Part shown: piece after piece, positions 7,234-11,508 of the stretch
Layout of the letters: each line of letters starts with the position of its first letter
How positions within the stretch are numbered: the stretch's first letter is position 1
NCBI GenBank assembly: GCA_036381475.1
Contig: DASVCT010000195.1
Location: forward strand, 1-11,508
Direction: 5' to 3'
Source: ZC4RG29 sp036381475
Lineage (GTDB): Bacteria; Bacteroidota; Bacteroidia; Cytophagales; Cyclobacteriaceae
DNA length: 11,508 nt
Notes under the pieces: model-generated
What the model saw: the letters and a program-made list of their open reading frames with translations, nothing else
Told to the model about the DNA's origin: nothing
Database searches by the model: none
Position numbers and translations under genes: made by a program

Positions 7234-9117
7234 ATGTATCGCAAGGCATACCCACTTCTTTATGTAATCCTTTCTTTTCTTACTGCTGCAGTGTATGCAC
7301 AGGATGACATTATTCCTGCGCCTGTCAGCGTGCAAAAAAGCAACGCCAAATATGTGCTTGATGGAAGTACTCATATATACGTGCTAACGACCGACCCGCA
7401 AGTACGCCAAATAGCCCAACAGTTTTCTGAAGTGTTAAAGCAGCGGGGATACGAAGTGGACGTGGCAACGGGTCAGCCTACCGGTAGCAGGGCCATTACC
7501 CTTTCGTTGAATGGGTCAAGGGATGCGGAGCTGGGTGACGAAGGCTATACGCTGACCGTGGATCAGAACAGGATAGCCTTGGCAGCGAACCGCCCTGCCG
7601 GATTGTTTTATGCCTTGCAAACATTGCGTCAGCTGATGCCCGCAGGTAAGGGCGATGGGACCGCCGAGATACCTGGTTGCACGATACGAGACTATCCGAG
7701 ATTCAAATGGCGCGGCCTTATGCTCGATGTGAGCCGTCACTTTTTTACGAAGGAAGAGGTGAAAAAGTATATCGACGTGATGGCCCAGTACAAGTTCAAC
7801 ACCTTTCACTGGCATCTGACGGACGACAATGGTTGGAGGATCGAAATAAAGTCATTGCCTAAGCTGACGGAAGTAGGCGCGTGGCGCGTCGAACGATATG
7901 GCCCGTTCGGAAGCCGGCCTGAGCCAAAACCGGGTGAGCCGACACCCTACGGTGGCTTTTACACGCACGACGACATCCGCGAGGTCGTTCAGTATGCATT
8001 GGAACGCAACGTTACGATAGTCCCCGAGATCGACGTGCCCGGACATAGCATGGCGGCCCTCGCCTCGTATCCGGAACTGTCGACGCGTAAAGAGCCTAAG
8101 TTCGTCAACCCGGGATCGTCGTTTGCCGAATGGTATGGTAACGGCAAGTTCAGAATGCTGGTGGAAAACACACTGAACCCGGCCGACGAAAAGGTCTATG
8201 ATTTTCTGGAGAAGGTGTTCACTGAAGTGGCCTCGCTGTTTCCCGGGCCTTTCATTCACGTCGGCGGTGATGAAGCCTATCATGGCTTTTGGGAAGAAGA
8301 TCCGGGCTGCCAGGCGCTGATGAAGAAACAAAAATTGAAAGACGGCCATGAACTCCAGTCGTACTTCATGAAGCGTGTTGCAAAGATCGTGGAGAAACAA
8401 GGGAAGAAAATGATTGGCTGGGATGAGATCCTTGAAGGCGGACTCGCAAAGGGCGCAGCCGTGATGAGTTGGCGCGGCATGCAGGGCGGCATAGCTGCGG
8501 CAAAGATGGGACACGAAGTGGTCATGTCGCCGACGACATACGCGTATCTCGACTATACGCAGGGCGACCATTCCCTGGAGATTCCCATTTATGCTGACCT
8601 CAGCCTGAAAAAAGCCTATGAGTTCGAACCCGTGCCTGAAGGCGTGGATGCAAAGTACATTCTCGGTGGGCAGGCGAACCTATGGACGGAACACATTCCG
8701 ACTTTGCGCCACGCGTTTTACATGACCTATCCGCGTGCGTTGGCTACGGCAGAGTCGGTGTGGAGTCCTGCATCAAAGAAAAACTGGGAGGATTTCAGCG
8801 CACGCGTCCTCGACCACTTCGAACGTTTCGATGCAGAATCGCTCAACATCTCGAGGGCGGTGTACGACCCGATTGTGCAAACGAAAATGGAAAATGGGAA
8901 ACTCGTATGCACCCTTTCCTCCGACCTATCCGGCACGGAACTCCATTACACGCTGGATCGCACCTTCCCCGACGCCTTCACGCCAAAATACAACGGGCCA
9001 ATCACGATCCCAGAAGCGAACGTAACCCTGAAGGTGGTGGCGGTGCGTGATGGCAAAACCGTAGGGAGAATGATTTCGCTGACGCGCGACGAACTGGTCA
9101 AGCGTGCGGGGAAATAA
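7234..9117 (+). CDS. Secreted GH20 beta-N-acetylhexosaminidase
   Basis: Removes terminal beta-linked GlcNAc or GalNAc from chitooligosaccharides, glycans or peptidoglycan fragments, by the substrate-assisted GH20 mechanism. The 627 residues start at ATG 7234, where a Sec signal begins (MYRKAYPLLYV...), with likely cleavage after the Ala of VYAQ. The open frame extends upstream to 7150, but that stretch has no signal character. Domains in order: an N-terminal GH20b-like domain (about 24-145, starting IPAPVSVQ), the catalytic barrel (about 150-510), and a chitobiase-type C-terminal beta domain (about 550-615). The catalytic pair is Asp346-Glu347 in HVGGDEAY. Further family marks are FHWHLTDDNGWR, GWDEI, MSWRG and GGQANLWTEH. 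All key residues seem intact. It ends 11 bp from the convergent deacetylase gene. Signal type I rather than a lipobox suggests periplasm or export. Confidence 0.95.
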   Translation: MYRKAYPLLYVILSFLTAAVYAQDDIIPAPVSVQKSNAKYVLDGSTHIYVLTTDPQVRQIAQQFSEVLKQRGYEVDVATGQPTGSRAITLSLNGSRDAELGDEGYTLTVDQNRIALAANRPAGLFYALQTLRQLMPAGKGDGTAEIPGCTIRDYPRFKWRGLMLDVSRHFFTKEEVKKYIDVMAQYKFNTFHWHLTDDNGWRIEIKSLPKLTEVGAWRVERYGPFGSRPEPKPGEPTPYGGFYTHDDIREVVQYALERNVTIVPEIDVPGHSMAALASYPELSTRKEPKFVNPGSSFAEWYGNGKFRMLVENTLNPADEKVYDFLEKVFTEVASLFPGPFIHVGGDEAYHGFWEEDPGCQALMKKQKLKDGHELQSYFMKRVAKIVEKQGKKMIGWDEILEGGLAKGAAVMSWRGMQGGIAAAKMGHEVVMSPTTYAYLDYTQGDHSLEIPIYADLSLKKAYEFEPVPEGVDAKYILGGQANLWTEHIPTLRHAFYMTYPRALATAESVWSPASKKNWEDFSARVLDHFERFDAESLNISRAVYDPIVQTKMENGKLVCTLSSDLSGTELHYTLDRTFPDAFTPKYNGPITIPEANVTLKVVAVRDGKTVGRMISLTRDELVKRAGK

Positions 9118-9128
9118 ACCGGTAGTGA

Positions 9129-10436
9129 TTAGCGCCTTGAGCGGATGGTGATCGGTCCGCCATTCGGGACGGCCTGATACTGCACGTACATTCCCCTCGC
9201 GTCTTCGTCCGGTATCAGTTGCTTCTCTTCCGAACCTTGCCGAATGGCTATCGTTTTCCAGTCGTCGTCGACGTACGTTCTGATCGTCAGGGGCAAGGTA
9301 TATATTTCGGGATCCAGGGTGTGCGTTAACTCGACGGTGATGACATCCGCCTCCACATTGGACTGTACCTTGCCATTCATCCGCTCACGCATATAGCGCG
9401 CCACGTTGCCGAAGGTGTCGACCCAAAGGCGGTCTTCATTTTGCTTGATGTACGAGAAGTACTCGTCCAGTTCCTCGTGCGGTATTGCTTCCCATCCGAC
9501 GCCGTCGACACCATGGAAGACGAGAACCAGCCACACGTTGTCATTCTGGACGACTGTGTCGATCCAGGATTTCATCAGTTCCATGGGCGTATCAGCCAGC
9601 GCACCGCGCTGCCATTGAACATAGGGCTTCGCAGAAGTCCCGGGATCCATATCGTTCCAGCGGTTAAGCTCTTCCAGAAACGGTTCCGGCATTCGGTTTC
9701 GCAACGCGGGATGAATCTTCAGCGCATAGTCCATTACGCGTTCGTTTTCCGTACCATATGGGCATTCGGCGGAAAATGTATGGTAGGAGCCCAGGTGATG
9801 CAATAATTCTTCCTTTCCTTTCTCGATTTCATACAACAGGTTGGGTTCGTCAAGTGCAGCAAGGCGGGGGTGTGTGACCGTATGGTTGGCGAACTCATGA
9901 CCCTGACGCGCAAACTCGACTATCTCGGGCCATGTGATACCGCCATCCTGTGCCTGGCGCGGCTTTAGGCCGACCGTCTTCAATCGGGCTGCGGCGAAAC
10001 CTTCGTCGATTACTGTGTAGGCCTCCTGCTTTTTGCCCTGTTCGAATAGCGTCCCTGCCCGGGTGTGCAGATCAACAGCGCCCGGTATGTCGAGGTAGCC
10101 TACCGCGGAGGCCCGCTCAAAGAAGTTCGCATCGTTGGTGGGCATGACCGCCGACTCGGCAATGAGATCCTGGATAGGACGGCCGACAAACTTCCCCACG
10201 AATTCTGAACCCGGAATGTTGCCGGTGATGATGAAGAAGGTACCATCAAACCCCAGTCGGTTGAGGATAGGAATCGCCTGGCGGAACTGGTTGATCGATC
10301 CATCGTCGAAGGTGATCGACACTGCTCCTTTTTTAGCACCCTGCCAGGTCGTGATTTCCGTCGTTCCGGTAAGACCGGTTTTGTCTGAGCAGCTTACGAG
10401 GAGCCAGGACGCTAGAAGGGCCACCAATGTTTTCAT
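9129..10436 (-). CDS. Lipoprotein polysaccharide deacetylase (CE4/NodB fold)
   Basis: Predicted metal-dependent de-N-acetylase acting on chitin-like or peptidoglycan sugars at the cell envelope; 435 residues. The start is ATG 10436, where a lipoprotein signal (MKTLVALLASWLLVSC) puts the lipidated residue at Cys16. An upstream ATG at 10484 would add 16 polar residues in front of the signal and is less likely. CE4 motifs: TFDDGS (Asp44/Asp45) for base and metal, HTVTH (His185, His189) for metal, ECPYG near 225 standing for motif 3, and FHGVDG (His308) near the end of the barrel. About 85 residues separate motifs 1 and 2, far more than in a minimal NodB domain. A C-terminal beta-rich domain follows from about 355. 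It could also be one of the CE4-fold enzymes with a changed substrate. Confidence 0.87.
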   Translation of the reverse strand: MKTLVALLASWLLVSCSDKTGLTGTTEITTWQGAKKGAVSITFDDGSINQFRQAIPILNRLGFDGTFFIITGNIPGSEFVGKFVGRPIQDLIAESAVMPTNDANFFERASAVGYLDIPGAVDLHTRAGTLFEQGKKQEAYTVIDEGFAAARLKTVGLKPRQAQDGGITWPEIVEFARQGHEFANHTVTHPRLAALDEPNLLYEIEKGKEELLHHLGSYHTFSAECPYGTENERVMDYALKIHPALRNRMPEPFLEELNRWNDMDPGTSAKPYVQWQRGALADTPMELMKSWIDTVVQNDNVWLVLVFHGVDGVGWEAIPHEELDEYFSYIKQNEDRLWVDTFGNVARYMRERMNGKVQSNVEADVITVELTHTLDPEIYTLPLTIRTYVDDDWKTIAIRQGSEEKQLIPDEDARGMYVQYQAVPNGGPITIRSRR

Positions 10437-10552
10437 GGGTTGGGTTTGGGTACATGAGGGCCCCTTTTTGAGTCGCGATGTCATTAAGACACCCCTAAAA
10501 TTACGAGAAAATGAGCAAGCACCCTAAAGGGAAGCCAGTTATTGGAGATGCA

Positions 10553-10639
10553 GTTGCAGGTGCAAGTTGTAATGGCTTAACCGAACATTTCGAGCCATTG
10601 CAGCAGCTAATGTCCAGGGTGAGATTCGCCACTTGCAAC
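10553..10639. repeat. Nested inverted repeat in a gene-free stretch
   Basis: The gap 10437-10648 holds no gene. Inside it the outer arms GTTGCAGGTG (10553-10562) and CACTTGCAAC (10630-10639) can pair over 10 bp with one G-U. They enclose an inner stem of GTTGTAATGGCT (10566-10577) with AGCCATTGCAGC (10593-10604), 12 bp with two G-U. Inside that, CGAA/TTCG (10582-10585, 10589-10592) closes a CAT loop, with TAAC bulged. All three non-Watson-Crick positions are G-U as plus-strand RNA and A-C as minus-strand RNA. There is no U tract, so a standard terminator for the membrane-protein operon ending 10 bp away is not obvious. It could be a structured RNA or a REP/MITE-like element. Confidence 0.55.
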
Positions 10640-10648
10640 ATAAGCCCG

Positions 10649-11095
10649 CTATCCTGCTACGCCGACACGATGCCGTATTATTAGCTGGGCACCGAAGTAG
10701 TTTGAAACAAACACGCCCAGCGTAGCGAGGCCCATCGCGATAAGGAACCCCGCGTTGTCGGTCACCCCGGGGCGCTTGAACGCCAGCGCAAAGAGGATCA
10801 GAAAGGCAAAGAACCAGCATGCGTTCAGGACGGCGTGGGTGATGCCCGTCTTCCATGCGCCGGATTTGGAATCAATGCCCAGAAGATCGACGAGCCCATA
10901 TGCGATCGCAAGTACGCTCACGGCGAGGGCCGCACCGTGGGCGTAAAGACCGGAGTCGGCGAGGGCGGGGTTGTCCAGGCGACCGGCAAGCCAGTACATC
11001 ACAAGCCCGAAGGGATATAGAGCAACGGGAAAATGGACCAGCATGGGGTGGAACCGGTGATGGCCCAGCCGTCCGCGAATCAGGTCTACCTTCAC
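10649..11095 (-). CDS. DUF2231 family four-helix membrane protein
   Basis: Integral membrane protein of unknown function. Taken from GTG 11095 it has 148 residues; an in-frame TTG at 11110 would add five and overlap the upstream gene. The start is uncertain because neither option has a good ribosome site. The family signature is plain: FHPMLVHFP (His16, His21) at the entry to helix 1, AHGAAL (His53) at helix 2, THAVLN (His87) at helix 3, and the C-terminal LIIRHRVGV (His142) after helix 4. Helices are near 19-38, 53-73, 86-106 and 113-138. Histidines placed at helix ends recall membrane haem-b proteins, but haem binding is inference. It follows the other membrane gene with one base between stop and GTG, so they should be co-transcribed. 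Confidence 0.82.
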   Translation of the reverse strand: MKVDLIRGRLGHHRFHPMLVHFPVALYPFGLVMYWLAGRLDNPALADSGLYAHGAALAVSVLAIAYGLVDLLGIDSKSGAWKTGITHAVLNACWFFAFLILFALAFKRPGVTDNAGFLIAMGLATLGVFVSNYFGAQLIIRHRVGVAG

Positions 11096-11096
11096 G

Positions 11097-11429
11097 TCAG
11101 AGCACAGCAAAAAGGAGAATCAGGAAAGCTACCACGGCTGCCCCGGCGTGCACAACGGCCAACCCCTTTGGGAGTGTCTTTTTCTGCATGTCACGTGCAA
11201 AAAGGACAAATCCGCCGAGTGCGGCAATCACAAAGAGAACCAGGCTGATCACAGGTACAGCTTCTGCCTCATTGGCGTAGCGAACAATGAGCAGGATCAA
11301 GGCCAATGCTGCAACACCCCCATGGGTGAATACAAATGCGCGAGTGGGAGTTTTGCCCTGAAGGACCGGGATGAGGAGCGTCAGGCCGAATACGGCGGCC
11401 ACGGCAAAGAGTACGATAATGGTGATCAT
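11097..11429 (-). CDS. Small four-helix membrane protein of unknown function
   Basis: 110 residues, almost entirely hydrophobic, with helices near 2-21, 33-50, 57-77 and 88-110. I do not recognise the family. The protein looks internally duplicated: helix 2 starts THGGVAALALILL (His36) and helix 4 starts VHAGAAVVAFLILL (His94). Each half thus has a histidine at the same position, followed by small residues and then leucines. The DUF2231 product encoded next shows similar His-small-residue helix starts. The ATG start at 11429 is clear. The gene is first in a two-gene unit or continues an operon coming from beyond the right edge. Acidic residues (NEAEA, 53-57) lie in the loop between helices 2 and 3. 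Confidence 0.75.
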   Translation of the reverse strand: MITIIVLFAVAAVFGLTLLIPVLQGKTPTRAFVFTHGGVAALALILLIVRYANEAEAVPVISLVLFVIAALGGFVLFARDMQKKTLPKGLAVVHAGAAVVAFLILLFAVL

Positions 11430-11448
11430 AGGTTGTAAGTTTTGTCCA

Positions 11449-11508
11449 TTAGATGATCAGGAAGTGAAAGGGATACAAGGCCCAAAGCGCGCCCCGTTCC
11501 GATCCAAA
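11449..11508 (-). CDS. Possible C-terminal tail of an upstream gene (partial)
   Basis: On the minus strand from the window edge a frame stays open for 19 codons and stops with TAA at 11451-11449. Its end reads LYPFHFLII, membrane-like, and most third positions are G or C. A second frame is also open from the edge and ends with a TGA at 11428-11426, overlapping the ATG of the next gene as ATGA. Only about 60-80 bases are available, so I cannot say which frame, if either, is coding. Confidence 0.25.
   Translation of the reverse strand, partial: FGSERGALWALYPFHFLII

Noticed and set aside
7852..8571. 239-codon minus-strand frame opposite the GH20 catalytic domain
   Set aside because: The plus strand carries all GH20 signatures across it; the antisense translation shows no family features.
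9118..9128. Shared bidirectional terminator between GH20 and deacetylase genes
   Set aside because: The 11-bp gap is too short and holds no hairpin; any terminator would have to lie inside the coding ends, and none is evident.
10539..10856. 105-codon minus-strand frame overlapping the DUF2231 gene
   Set aside because: It covers the DUF2231 C-terminal signature in another frame, is Arg/Cys-rich, and runs through the inverted repeat region.

Overview
The window looks like a chromosomal segment of an environmental Bacteroidota bacterium, probably of the Cytophagales type. This rests on several signs: roughly balanced base composition, weak or absent Shine-Dalgarno sequences, envelope enzymes with lipobox or Sec/Tat signals, a fused gamma-alpha 2-oxoacid:ferredoxin oxidoreductase, and saccharide enzymes next to a Tat-exported sugar-isomerase-like TIM-barrel protein. 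No sequence search was possible, so the lineage is inference.

Layout from left to right. Positions 1-917 (minus): a secreted lipoprotein serine esterase or peptidase of the alpha/beta-hydrolase fold, cut by the window edge. Positions 918-1326: a gene-free, repeat-rich interval with a 22-unit array of 8-bp repeats and three smaller tandem repeats. Positions 1327-6073 (minus): a three-gene redox operon read as flavoprotein-ferredoxin, korA, korB, joined by two 4-base ATGA stop/start overlaps. Positions 6131-7069 (minus): a Tat-exported TIM-barrel sugar isomerase/epimerase-like protein. Positions 7070-7233: a divergent regulatory region. Positions 7234-9117 (plus): a secreted GH20 beta-N-acetylhexosaminidase. 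It converges, with an 11-bp gap, on a lipoprotein polysaccharide deacetylase (9129-10436, minus). Positions 10437-10648: a gene-free stretch holding a nested inverted repeat. Positions 10649-11429 (minus): two small four-helix membrane proteins in an operon, one of the DUF2231 family. At the right edge is possibly the tail of another gene.

How the genes may work together. KorA and KorB form the catalytic core of a CoA- and thiamine-diphosphate-dependent 2-oxoacid oxidoreductase. The flavoprotein upstream carries NAD(P)/FAD Rossmann motifs and two ferredoxin-like [4Fe-4S] motifs, so the three genes could form a self-contained enzyme linking 2-oxoacid oxidation to NAD(P) without a free ferredoxin. 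The GH20 enzyme, the deacetylase and perhaps the TIM-barrel protein fit envelope-located processing of N-acetylated amino sugars from chitin or peptidoglycan. They are not one operon.

The points most worth a second look are the 8-bp array in front of the esterase, the nested inverted repeat at 10553-10639, the operon-encoded flavoprotein partner of the oxidoreductase, and the paired histidine-containing membrane proteins. I did not see an unmistakable new defence or mobile system. There are no tRNA or rRNA genes, CRISPR arrays, transposases or integrases that I could recognise.
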